Positions 23,330-36,100 of a stretch of 64,000 nt of DNA are shown here, piece after piece. The DNA is from Distichodus sexfasciatus (Eukaryota > Chordata > Actinopteri > Characiformes > Distichodontidae), in assembly GCA_032718565.1 (NCBI GenBank), contig JAVGVS010000528.1, positions 173,363 to 237,362 on the forward strand, given 5' to 3'. The notes under the pieces were generated by a model. The model searched no databases and was not told the origin of the DNA. It saw only the letters and a list, made by a program, of their open reading frames with translations. Position 1 is the stretch's first letter; the number at the start of each line of letters is the position of its first letter. A program made the translations under genes and the position numbers.

Positions 23330-23875
23330 TAGAGAAAGAGAGTGTGTGCCCTTTCCACAAATACCTACTGAATATCCAGCGAGGGTCTGGCTGGTGTAAG
23401 AGTGTGTCTGTGTGTTTGGTTGCCATAGTCACTGTTGGCTAGTTGATGTTTATTAAGTTGTGCCTCAGATTTGCTAGTTGGACTCCATGCAGGATTAGAG
23501 TTGGTTATAAATCACATCATATCAGTTATTGTTTGTTATAGTTATAGCTCAGTTTCAATGATCTGATGATGCTGTTGATGTTGCTCTTAGAAAACAGTGT
23601 TAGTACACCCAAATCATCAGATTATCAAAACTGGAATTTTCAGAAGCGTCTCCTCAGATTTTTGCCTACTCAGTTGATTGTAAATGAGTTTCGTGTCTGT
23701 GCACAAGCAGAGGTGTGTCTATAAGGTGTTATTAACATTGTATGATCTAAACTCTCCTAAGAAGACTGGACTTGGTTTTAAGGACAGAGAGTTGAGCAAC
23801 TTGATGGGCGTGTTCCATTTTGCCAAAGGCGTGCAGATTGGGGCAGCAGTGGGCAGTGGATGTGAGTGGGTGGGT

Positions 23876-23915
<40 letters not shown>

Positions 23916-24439
23916 TCAGAGACAACAGCTGCTGATTGGGAATGTATGCACAATATACTGTAATTATATTCAAGTATAATTGTATTGCATGATTAATTGT
24001 AGTTTCTCCACCTGACTGCTGCTACAATATCTGCACATTATCAAACTCCTCGCATAGTTAGCTTAGGCTAGATACTGTTATTTTTCAATAGATTGTCTGT
24101 TTAGAATGTTTATATTGAACTGCTGCAGATCTTATAAACACTCAGTGCAAAAAGACAATTCCAGGATCATAAGTGTAGTTTGAACACTGCATGAAACTTC
24201 GAGTTCTGCTTCTCTTTTCCTGCTTCTGGTTTGGAGTTTATCTTTATTGTAGAAACTGGAGACTTTGGGGACGAATCTAAAACTGATCCTCGTTTGCTTG
24301 TTTTGTATTACATTAGCATCTTTTGTACTGAATGGACTGTAAGAACACTAAAAGTGCAGGACGGTTTGATGTTACTTTCTGAGTGTACTGATGTTTCAGA
24401 AGCAGGAGTCTCCTCCCACTACTCAACAGCAGCAGCGTG

Positions 24440-25054
24440 ACATTTCCCCGCAGATTTATGTTAATTTGCAGCGCGGTTCTCCCTCGCCATTGGTCGGAGC
24501 GGGTTGTGGGCGGGGTTAACAGCGCTGTATGTGCGCGCGCGTTGAGTCTGGTTTCAGGTGAAGCAGCGCGGCGCAGGTCTCAGGTCACTACCAACCGCCT
24601 TCGTCATCATCATCCTCATCATCATCATCATCATCATCACGGCTGGTAATAAAGAGTAACTAAAGAGGCAGTGTGTGGCGCGTTAGTGGGAGCTGCTCTA
24701 CGCTGGAGACAGATGTGAAGAGCGCGCTCCTGCGGCTGGACTTGACTGAGCGATAAAACTGCCGCTGAAGGTGATTTATGTCTTAACGCGATGCAGGATC
24801 AGGTTCAGTGAACAGCTTCCATTCCTCAAGGAGCTGCTCATCTAATCAGATCTCAGATCTTTGTCAGATTTACGTCGGAGTTCGCCTTAAATCTGGACGC
24901 GATTCTAATTAAACCCCGCTGAGTGTCTCAGGTGAAGTTAGTCTGTGCTCCGAGAGGAACCTCCATCAGGACAAGCTGCAGCACTGCGCGCGGATTAAAG
25001 CTCGAATCTGGAGTTGTTTGGTGTTTGTTGAGGATCTGGAGCTTCTCTTATTGT

Positions 25055-25134
<80 letters not shown>

Positions 25135-25348
25135 CCGCTTCACTCTCCGCTCCAGATGTGCGATCTGGCTCTTCATCATCGAGCTCCTACAACCAAAAAA
25201 TAAAGACCCGCAGCTGGAGATGGAGATGTGCGCGCTATCGAGGATGATGATGTGTGAGCTTCATCAGCTCTCCAACTGCACAGCACCACAGGACTCCTGA
25301 ATTACCACTAATATCACCGTCGTCGTCATTATTACACCAGCAAGCAGA
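24440..25348 (+). promoter_or_regulatory. GC-rich promoter and 5' UTR region of adamtsl5
   Basis: Base composition changes here to CpG-rich sequence (for example 24520-24600 and 24670-24760), unlike the A/T-rich flanks. This suggests a CpG-island promoter and non-coding first exon for the gene starting at 25349. A (CAT)n tract (24605-24640) and a long (CA)n tract (25061-25133) interrupt it. The exact start site cannot be read from sequence. Confidence 0.45.
25061..25133 (+). repeat. (CA)n microsatellite
   Basis: About 36 uninterrupted CA units, the longest perfect dinucleotide tract in the window. It lies in the probable 5' UTR/promoter region of adamtsl5, about 215 bp before the start codon. 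Confidence 0.97.
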
Positions 25349-28300
25349 ATGACAAGCTTCTACAGCAGGTCAGTCCCAAGTCACACGTTTGTACCACGTT
25401 ACAATGTGATACAGACTCAGTGGACAACGTCTCGATTTTCTGCTGACATCACAAAGTCTGCTACGATAAGATTCCCATTCAGTTCAGCTCAAAATGAGAC
25501 AATATCATATGGTGATGTAAAACAATCACTTTAATTCTCATCTAATCACAAAAGACACCTAAAATATCATTTAACGTTTTATTTCTGGCAGTTAAAATTC
25601 TTAATTTCTCTTAATAAATTCAACTCTCTGTTCAATATAAGGTGACGGTACAATATATAATGTCTGATCAGTGTTTTCATTTGGATTCTGTGTGCTTGTT
25701 GATCATCGATGTATGTACACACACACCCACACATTATTACACACTTATACAAGTGTTATAAGAGAAAAAGAGTTATAAATTATTAATTTTTGTGTTATTC
25801 AGGAATTTAGGGTTAGGGTTGTAGGGTTACAGTGTATAGTTTAGGAGTTGAAACTGACTTGGAATTTAATTTATTTGTTAGGATCATATAGATTACATAG
25901 ATATAGACCTATAAAAGATTACAGCAGTGCATTTCATCTTCTGGAATATTTTTAGTGAGCATTTAGATGACTGGTATGTATATTGTATATATGTATATTG
26001 TCCTTAAGCTGTGTCTAAATAAGAGATTCTTCATGGAATGTATGAGAAGATGCATCACATTGGAATACAGGAACATTTCAGTTTTATTATACAGTAGTCG
26101 CATGTCATTATAAGATGATAGAAAAATAGATGTTTAACTTTAAAAGGTGCAGCAGAGAAGTCCTACCATAAATCTTAATAAAGTTTCATTTAAGCAGAAT
26201 AAGATTTAGGATTTAATTATTTACCATTGTAGTGTGATGGAGACTGTAGGTAATTATTAGGAATGTCTAATATTGAGGTGAAAGAGAACAGAATCCCACA
26301 GTCACCTGCTGACTGCTCGACTAAATGGCTTACCTAAATGAATCTGTTTTATGACCTCCTCAGAGGCTTTTAACTGCGGGCCTCTTGACCCCGGAGGCCT
26401 TTAACCTCAATTCGGATATGTGGGACAGTTCTCTGCATGTTGTGGTTTTCATCCAAGACACTGAACTAATGGAGGGAGTGCAGAGTGCTGCAGGGCCACA
26501 TGAGCCAATTAGGACCAAGAGCAGGGTTTTGAGAATTACAGATGAAATCATAAAGAGTAAGTCTGAGTGTGTTTGTCATTCACATCAGCATATGAGGAGA
26601 TATGTCATGTCCTGGATATTTACAATGATTTGAAAGACAGATTGATTGTGACGGTGGTGAAGTGAGCTCCTGAGTCTGATCACTGTTTTAAAGGGATAGC
26701 CTATAGATATTTTAATGAGCCTGTGAAAAGGGGAAACTGACTTTTTGTCTTACTCATGGTACATGGACTGTAACTTGTTCATCATTACCAGGAAAAGAGA
26801 AAGGAAGGAGGAGGAGTGTTTCCCAAAACTATAAGTCCACATGATAGTGAGTCATAAATGTCTTTCTGGCTGGTTTATAATGACGTTCAGTGTTGTAAGT
26901 TCAGACACACGTCTGAACGGTTTGGCTTTTATAATGGCTGATGCCAGGATCTAATTTTACTGGGAAGTTTGTGTGAAGTCAGGACCACTTTTGTCAGGTT
27001 TCATTGGATAATTTGTTTATGAATTACCATTCTACACTATTGAATGTGATGGTGCTATGTGGTGAAGATTAGGTTTTGAGCTGTGTGCATGAGTCAGGTG
27101 GCACATCAGACTCCCATTGTTTCTTGTGGCTTTAACTCAACGTGCCTCTGCTTTTCCAGTTCCAGTTTTCCTCAGAATTACAACATAACATCAGTTTTGT
27201 CGACGCCTCATTTACAGTAATATCTGTTTGATAGGTGTAGTTTTCTAAGAGACTGAAACTCCATTCTTGGTGACCATAAGATTGTGTTTTTGAGTCCCAG
27301 ATACCACCACTGGTCCCCTGAGCATGACCCTTAACCCCACCTCGCTGCAGGGAGACTGTGCCTGTAATTAGGAATGAAGTTGCTATGGATAAGGGCATCT
27401 GTAAATGCTGTAAATGTGTTTTATATCATTTACAAATTCTATGTGCTGCCAGCTCAGTTCTGCAAAGATTAAGTGCTGATTGTGTAGTGGTTCCTTCATA
27501 ATCCAGTTTAGTTCTTGTTGAGTTTAATGTAGTGCTAGTTGACCGCTGGGCGGTTGGGAGTCGGCTGACCTCTGCTGGCCCTCTCCTCGGGTGTGGAAAT
27601 TAACGATGCTGTGTGTGTGGAGGGCATTCTTGACCCTGGCTCCTGGCCCCTCTGGGCCCCGGCGTCACGCCAGCTCCGGCTGAGCTATTTGTTGTTATTA
27701 ACGGCAGATCTCGACCCCGGGCCAAAGCGGCTTTGTTGAGTCGGGACGGAGAGTCGCATTCCCTCACTCCTGCCTATTCACCTGTCGGCTGGGATTTTTG
27801 GGGAGGCACGCACGTATGTGGATGCCTGTAATGAATGTGCTCTGTTTGTTGTGTGTGTGTCTCTAGGAGACGGTGTGTGTGCCCGGCACTGGCCCTCGTC
27901 GCCCTGCTGCTGTGCCCGGTTTGCCCGACGTCCCAACAGGTAAGACAACACCTGTCGCCTTCTCCCTCCCTCCTTACGCAGCACTTTCAGCTCGACTGTC
28001 TCAACGGCAGAGTTTGATACCGAACTGCAGGTTTACAGCCGCGTCAACACACTCACTTCTCGAGCATCACAGCTCGCCAGTTCCCACCGCATGTTCCAGT
28101 AACGGTCTGAACCCCCAGTATGAAAAAGAGTTATAAATTAGATATAATTTGTATAAAATTTCATGATCTACATCAGTGTATGACACTGAAAACACAAGTG
28201 CAACGCGTATAAAATGTATTATATAACATTGTTATTCTCTGAAGCGCATAAACCTATGTCTCAGCCTTTCATTTAAAATGTAGAAGCTATAACTTAAAAA

Positions 28301-30100
28301 ATTGAGTGTTTTTTATAATATTCATAAAAGCAGAACAATCGAATTAAAATTTCATGTGGATTTCCATTTTAGATTGATGTTATGAACTTATTGATCGCTA
28401 AAGCTATGAATCAGTGTTAGCTAGTGTATTAGTGCACCCCTAAGTAATACCAGAGCTGAGTAAGAATATTCTGCTGATCATGTATGAGTCATACACATTT
28501 TTCATATTGGCCATGTCCAGGATCTTCATTAAGAAACAGGAACAATCCAGCAGGCCGCTGTGTAATGACTTTTTTGAAAGTGCAGCATGTGAGAGTGTTT
28601 GCACAGTGCAGAGGCAGTAGGATAAAGCCACCGGCATATTTGCCTGTGAGCGCTCACTTTAACATCGTGCCACACCGCTGTCTTTCAGCGCTGCTTGTGT
28701 AGCTGTCAACGTCTCGCTGTGCTGCGGAGCAAAAACTGGTCTTTATTTGCTTAATTGCCACTCAGTGCAGAGCTACTGGAGAGGAGGCTGAATGGAGAGC
28801 TACTAGAACGAAGCCTGAGGCTGGAAATGCAGCCCAGAGTCAAACTGCACGTAGAACTCTGACTACACTGCCCTCACCTCAGTCCTGTCTGACACCACAC
28901 ACACACACACACACTTCTTATCTCCAATGTGAGATCTGATCTCATTCCTATGTGACCTGCACTCCCTCCTCTCTCTCTTTGATCTGCAGCCACATTTACC
29001 TCCTAAAACAAACCAGGAGAACTCTAACAATCCCTTTTATTACTCTTTAACAAATTCTCTCCCTGTATAAAAACCCACGTGAATCTCTGATAACGTTCTT
29101 GAGTCTGTGAGGCTGAGTGAGCTCCAGCTGCACTTTTAAACTGTTCTGCCGCGACCGGTGTGAGTTGGGAATGCAGATCGGTTCATAGTCCACGCAGCAC
29201 AGGTGATAACTGTTTGCTGACAATTTCTTGGCCGGCCCTAAGGTGTGTCCTGTACGGGGAGAAACTCACTCATACCTGAACTCTTTCTCAGGATTTGTAA
29301 AGTTAAAAGTTCACTTTGAGCAGCTGGCTTGTCCCCCGGCCCTGCGGTGCGCATTATCACCACTAATTTGGGTCTGGGGCTCAGTAATGAGGCCGGTTTT
29401 GGGGTCGTCCCGCCGCAAGTATGTGATCGTAAGTCTCCACAGCGACGAGGTCCAGTCACATGTCATCACAGCAGCCAGACCTACGTGCTCGTGGACGCTC
29501 ATTATCGTGGAGTTGTTCCCTGAGATTAAGGGATTAGCTGAAGTCAGAGTCTTCAGAACTCACTTATCTTTATCCCTTTAATGCTTCATTACATATCACA
29601 CTGCTCGGCTCCCTGGCCAGGGAGCGCACCAGCAGTGTGTGCAGGAACTTCCATTAACACCATCACCTCCATTCTTATCAAATCACACACAATTTGTCCA
29701 TTATGTATGATGAGACTCAGAGTTGATATCACCACTGGGTTAAACACGGCTGATGCTGCGATTTAAAAGCAGCAGAGTGGAGCAGGAGGCTGGGTGTGTA
29801 GTTTGTGATAAGTTCTCCCTCCTGCATTAATGTGTGTGTGTGTGTGTGTGTGTGAGAGGTGAGTCAGAGCGAGACAAACGCACCTCAGGGGGAGAAATTT
29901 GGGTATCCGATCTCAGATCTTGCTGCTCTGCATTTAAATTCCTCACACAGTCCAGAATGTTCCTCAGCGTTATGAGAGCTGCTGCTTTTTATTTTTAGTT
30001 CAAAAACAGCCTGTGTGTCTGAGGTCAGCTTAATTGACAGCCGTTTCAGGGTGTGAACTTTCGGCTTCCTTTCCACACCCTCTTCACGCTAACACACGCC

Positions 30101-30132
<32 letters not shown>

Positions 30133-33100
30133 CACACACACACGCACACACACACACTCTGCCCTGAGGCATCTGATGAAAGCTGCTGCTGCCTGTTTGT
30201 CTGGGATTTAGGGCTGGGACAGGTCTGAGATCAGCAGCATGGCGTGACCCAGTAGGGACGATTAGAGCTGAACTTCGATCGCACTGCTTATATGCAGACC
30301 GCATCTCTAGTGGTGTGTGACAATCTTCAGTGTTAATGAGCTGATGTGGATGCTCTGCTCACAAAGAGCAGTGACTGTAGCAGCACCGGTGAGCAGGAAA
30401 CAATCTTGTCCAATGTTCCACAGCATTTACAGTTAAGTTACACACCTTAACCAACCCCAAGTCAGAATTAATGTGTAAAAGTTAGAAGGATAATGTCCCA
30501 GTTCTTTCAAAGTAAACTAAATAAATGATAGCTGTGAGTAGTCAGTGTTCTGGGTCCTGGAGGAGGTGAGTCTTGTCACAGCCACAACTTCCTGCATTTA
30601 AAGGCCACTGTTTTGGTCTGATCTTTGCTTATCGTCTGTCACTGCACATCGAGCGTCTTTCTGTTCTGTCTTCCTGTGTGTCCAACTTTGTTCTGTGTCT
30701 CTGGATTATTCTGTTTTTACTCCATGATTCAGATTTGATTTTTGATTGTGGACAGTCTCTTCTGGTTTTGAGCTGTGCTTGCTTCATGACGCTACATTTT
30801 GCTAAACACTTTTTTAAAAATAAGGTCAGTGTTTACTACAGTCTGCATTTTGGTTGACCGTGTAATTGTTCCAGTCACCACCTCCAGCTGCTCAGCTAGA
30901 ACCCATTCCACTCCACCACCTGAACCGCCTTAAACTCATTGTTATGGTACTTGTTCATGTGGCTGCATTTTGCTGAACACTTTTTAAAAATAAGGTCAGT
31001 GTTTACTACAGTCTGCATTTTGGTTGACCGTGTAATCGTTCCAGTCACCACCTCCAGCTGCTCAGCTAGAACCCGTTCCACTCCACCACCTGAACCGCCT
31101 TAAACTCATTGTTATGGTACTTGTTCATGTGGCTGGACGAGCAGCTCTAACAGCTGTGCTGATCCACATTCTTCTTCTCTTCAGGGGATTCAGACTTGTC
31201 TCTTGCGTTTATAATCTGTTGCTCCATTTTCCTCTTCCTTGCCACGTGTGTGTTGAAGTATGTGTTGAAGTGTGTGTGTTGGTATCTCTGTTCCACAGGT
31301 GGGCATCTTGCCAGACGAGGGACGAGGTGTTAGGACGCGACTGCCCCGCCAGCTTCAGCATAGCAACCATTGGGCCTCGTGGAGTAGTTGGTCCGAGTGT
31401 TCACGCTCCTGTGGGGGGGGAGCTTCCATCCGCAGACGCACCTGCATTGCCAGGTAAATAAGGTCAAAGGTCAAAGTCTTTAACCCTAACACATATCACT
31501 TTGGCAGATGAGAACAGTGTGGACTGTGGAGAAGTGTGTGGTGTAAAAAGGTTCTGCTCTGACATGAGCAGTATTTAAGGATTAAAAGTATTTTGCTGCT
31601 CTTACTAAAGGTTAGTCAGTACAAGAAGTATGTCTATAATATAAAGGTAAGGTCTCAAAGCTCTTGCAATTGCTCGCTCCCAAACCTGATGCTAATCCTT
31701 AAAAATAATGAGGAGCAGACTGGGACACAAACCAACATCACCTTGTCATGGAGGAACTGGAACATGTTTGAGCCTGTTGCACCAGTTCAAGGTTCAGGGG
31801 TTTTGCTCCGTCAGTTGAACATCCTGCAGATGCAGATATCAGTCCTTCAGCGTCAGTCAAAATGATAAATCAAGCTTTATTCAGTGAACAAACAATGACT
31901 ATTATTGGTCAGGTAGACAGTGGGATGTGAAAATTCTAACCCTAGAGAAGCAACACTCTAACTCTGCAGCGTTCCGGGTGGGTTTGCTGTTGTCAGCAAG
32001 CGTTTCGTGTTGTGTTTAATCTCTTAGTAAAGGTGGTGTCTTGTTGTGTTTCAGGAATCCAGTTGCAGGTCCGTGTTCGGGTGATCCAAGAGAGTACAAG
32101 ATCTGCAACACTGAGGTAGAAAAATCTTCAACAAACCACCACAGCAACACAGTTGCATCACCTGGGATTTGAGTTAGTCTAGGGCCTAGATATTATTAAA
32201 CTTTCATGACTTTTACAGTTTGGAAACAGTGCATCCTAGAACACTGAACAAAAGTGCAGATGTAAGTCTGCCCTGAATGTATTAGGATGAAGTAGCTCCT
32301 GAACAGGTAGAGGCAGGTTCTCTGTGTGTGTGTGCTGTTTCTGATTGACACACACTTCTGGATCTCCTCACTCAGGCGTGTCCTCCTGGATCTACAGACT
32401 TCCGCGAGCTTCAGTGTAAGGCGTTTGATGACAAGCCGCTGGTCGCAGGAAACTCGTACCGCTGGACCACCTTCCACGCTGGTCAGTCAGGCATGATGTG
32501 GGGGGGAGTGTCTACGTGTGTGTGTGTGTGTGAAACTGAGAGATGGAATGTGTGAGACTTTTTCCCCTTGAGCTGAGTTGTTCCCCTCCTCCTGCCCTCC
32601 TGCCCTCCTGCCCCAGGTTCTGACCCGTGTGAACTCAGCTGTCTGGCTGTTGATCAGAATTTCTACTACAATTTCGGCCGGGTTCTGGACGGAACGCCGT
32701 GTCCAGATCAGTCTGGTGCCATCTGCATCAGCGGCAAGTGTCTGGTGAGTGACCCGACAGCAGCAGCTTTTACCCCCAAACCCACCACAATAAAAACCTT
32801 CAAAACCTCATTTTAACTTTAATACTGATGCACTGAGATGTGTAGAATGTAAATAAATGTGAGTATTTTAACTTGCCTTACTTTAACACTAAACGGTAAA
32901 TTGGCACATAAAATAGTTTATAAAAGGACAAAAGTTTATATTCACTTATATATTTTACAAAGGAACAAAAGTCTGATTAGAGTTTTTGTGAACATGTGAT
33001 GTGAAAGGGAACTGAACTGAGAGCAGCAAGAAATTCTGACTAGAGGTTGTTTGAGGTGCAAAAAATCGATACATCAATATATCGTGATATTTCCTTTTAC

Positions 33101-36100
33101 GATATACTATATGGATTTCTAGCTCCAAAAATTGATATTTCCGAGGGGGAGAATCATGCACCACAAGCAGCCTCAGATAACTGACTGGTCACTTTAATTT
33201 CTTATTTTCAGTCTTTATCTTAACGTTTTTGGTGTGCACTAGTTCAGTGTGTTAAAATGCAAAGACAATAAAGTTAAAATTCAGTTCTGAGTTATGTTAT
33301 TTTGGCTGAATAATTAATGTAATGTGATTCATTAAGACCACCCAGATCATACACAACAACTTGCATTTCAGCTCTGTTTTTACATTTTCAGTGAACTGTA
33401 GAATATCACAATATGTGTAGTATCACAATATATTGTGATATAATCGTATAGTGACCAATGTATCATGATACGTATTGTATCATGAGGTCCTTGCCAATAC
33501 CCACCCCTATGTTTGATGTCTCCAGACACAGTGTTGCCTTTCTGTTAGTCATCACATTTACTTCACTATCATTGAAAGCACCCATTATTTTTCAGGTGGA
33601 TCTACAGTGGCTTGTGTGAGTGAAAGTGTGTTTATGGAGTGTGGGGTCAGTAATGTCTGTAATGTTCTGGACTGGGTGAAGCTCACTAGTTGTTTCCAGG
33701 AGGAGGCTGCACCAGAAGGGGTGGAGGGGGTGTTGGGGGTGAGTTTCTCTTTGTTGTGGAAGCTGTGAGGACAGAGAGAGCAGTTCTGCACTGGATTTCA
33801 GTTTAGGGATTTGCTGTGAGGTTCAATGGACACACCTCTTGTTCTCTTCTCCTTTTTTGTCCTGGAAAACTAGCCGGATTTTATATGAATAGAAAACTAA
33901 ATAAAGCTCACAGGCTGATCCTGATCCGCTTCTTAAAAAATACACACATGGTTTGTGGGGCGGGTGATAACGGCAGGGCTTGCCTTATAATTCTTGTCTT
34001 GTGTGTGCATGTGTGTGTGTGTGTGTGTGTGTGTGTAGAAACCGGGATGTGATCTGATCTTTGGATCACATCAGCAACAGGACGCCTGCATGGTTTGTGG
34101 AGGACGAAACACCAGCTGCCTCCATCACCGCAGTGTTTACCAGAGCAATGGGCAGGAGGACGGTCAGTGCACATCACCATCACATCTCCAAAACATCACA
34201 ATCACATCACCATCACATCTCTATCACATCTCCAAAACATCACAATCACATCACCATCACATCTCCAAAACATCACCATCATTGTCTCCAACACATCACC
34301 ATCACATCACCCTCTCCAACACATCACCATCACGTCACCGTCTCCAACACATCACCATCACATCACCTTCTCCAACACATCTCCAACACATCACCGTCTC
34401 CAACACATCACTGTCTCCAACACATCACCATCACATCACCATCTCTAACACATCGCTGCCTCCAACACATTTCCAACACATCACCATCACATCACCGTCT
34501 CCAACACATCACCATCTCCAACACATCACCATCACAGCACAGTCTCCATCACATCACCATCACATCACTTCCAACACATCTCCATCACATCATCATCTCC
34601 AGCACATGACCATCACGTCACTTCCAAAACATCTCCATCACATCACCATCACACCACCATCTCCAAAACACCACCATCACATCACCATCTCCAACACATC
34701 AACACATCACCATCACATCACAGTCTCCAACACATCAGCACATCACCGTCTCCAACACATCACCATCTCCAACACATCACCATCACAGCACAGTCTCCAA
34801 TACATCTCCATCACATCACCATCACATCACTTCCAACACATCTCCATCACATCACCATCTCCAGCACATCACCAGCACATCACCTCCAACACATCACCAT
34901 CACATCACCATCTCCAACACATCACCATCACATCACCATCATGTCACAGTCTCCAACACATCAACACATCACCATCACATCACCGTCTCCATCACATCGC
35001 CATCTCCAACACATCATCACATCACCATCTCCAACACATCACCGTCACATCACCGTCTCCAACACATCACCATCTCCAACACATCACCATCACATCACTG
35101 TCTCCTCCACATTACCATCACATGACCGTCTCCAACACATCTCCAACACATCACCATCACCGATCAGATATGTGCAAATGAGGTTTTGATTCTCTCCCTT
35201 GTGTCTCTCTTTAGGGCCGTTCGGCTACAGTGAAGTCACCATGATTCCAGCTGGAGCCACTCACATCCGTGTGACGGATAACAGCAGGAACTATCTGGGT
35301 ATTTAGGCTTCATGTTGTCTGTGGATTAACTTCTGACTTTTCTTGGACAGGGTTTGTTAAGGTGTGTGACTGTGTTGGTAGTAACTAAGTTGAACAGTAG
35401 TTGATTTAAGTCTAGCTTTACATGTTTGAAGAACAGATGTCAACTACAAAGCTCTGATGTACGCCACTGTGAACCTACTACATGTTTACTCGACACATTT
35501 TAATTTCCTTTTGCATGTCATGTGTCTGCTAACAGCATTAGCCAGGAATGCAGAGACTCACTGAGGAACATTGTGTAAGCTCTAGTTGTAGTCGAGCAGC
35601 AGCACATTAACTGGGATGTTCCTTTTGCACGTTGTGTTTTAATGGAACTTGAGTTATTCGTATTTTGTGTCTGGTGAATGGAACAGCGCTCCAGAATGGA
35701 CACTCCCAGTTTGTGATCAATGGGAACTGGAAGATCAGCATTCCGGGAGAGTACAACGTGGCTGGAACCAAAGTTCTGTATCGGCGCTCTGCTGACACCT
35801 GGGAGAGCCTCGAGGTTCCTGGGCCAACACAGGAGGACCTGCATGTTCTGGTTAGTGATGTTGAGTAAACTGTTTCCCACATGCCAAAAACAAGACATAT
35901 CCAGTCCTTAGTGCTGATGTCCAGCAGCTTCTCCATGTCACATGCTCTTAAATGGGGGTTCTGACCAGCACTGAACTCTCAGGTAGGAGAGAAACCTGCT
36001 GAACATCAGCCAACTCCAAATCCCCACAAACATGATGGTCATGGGAAGTTTTATGGTCTCAGGAATGGAACACATTGCGCTGTAGTTTGTTCAGCTCAGC

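Larger units (their letters stand above)
16386..24439. other. Intergenic region between CRTC and adamtsl5
   Basis: No multi-exon gene model could be built here. It holds a MITE at 17516-17760, a SINE-like element at 18006-18190, a second MITE relative at 23035-23285, a (CTC)n tract at 21583-21611, a (GA)n tract at 23878-23911 and scattered CA repeats. A 29-codon open frame at 16715-16804 begins with an N-myristoylation-like start and is discussed separately. The rest shows nothing I can name. Confidence 0.6.

Noticed and set aside
25805..25835. Interstitial telomere or chromosome-fusion scar
   Set aside because: Only two or three TTAGGG-like units occur here. Similar motifs at 5600, 17680 and 23200 belong to a MITE family.
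29228..29581. 117-codon plus frame in adamtsl5 intron 2
   Set aside because: No recognisable domain, and overlapping minus frames of similar length suggest chance openness in a GC-richer patch.
34090..35181. 363-codon open frame treated as a separate gene
   Set aside because: Its first part is adamtsl5 exon 7 and the rest is intronic minisatellite. The canonical donor at 34162 and the phase match to 35215 support splicing.
34165..35190. CRISPR-like array
   Set aside because: The units are imperfect tandem repeats with no unique spacers, in a eukaryotic intron.
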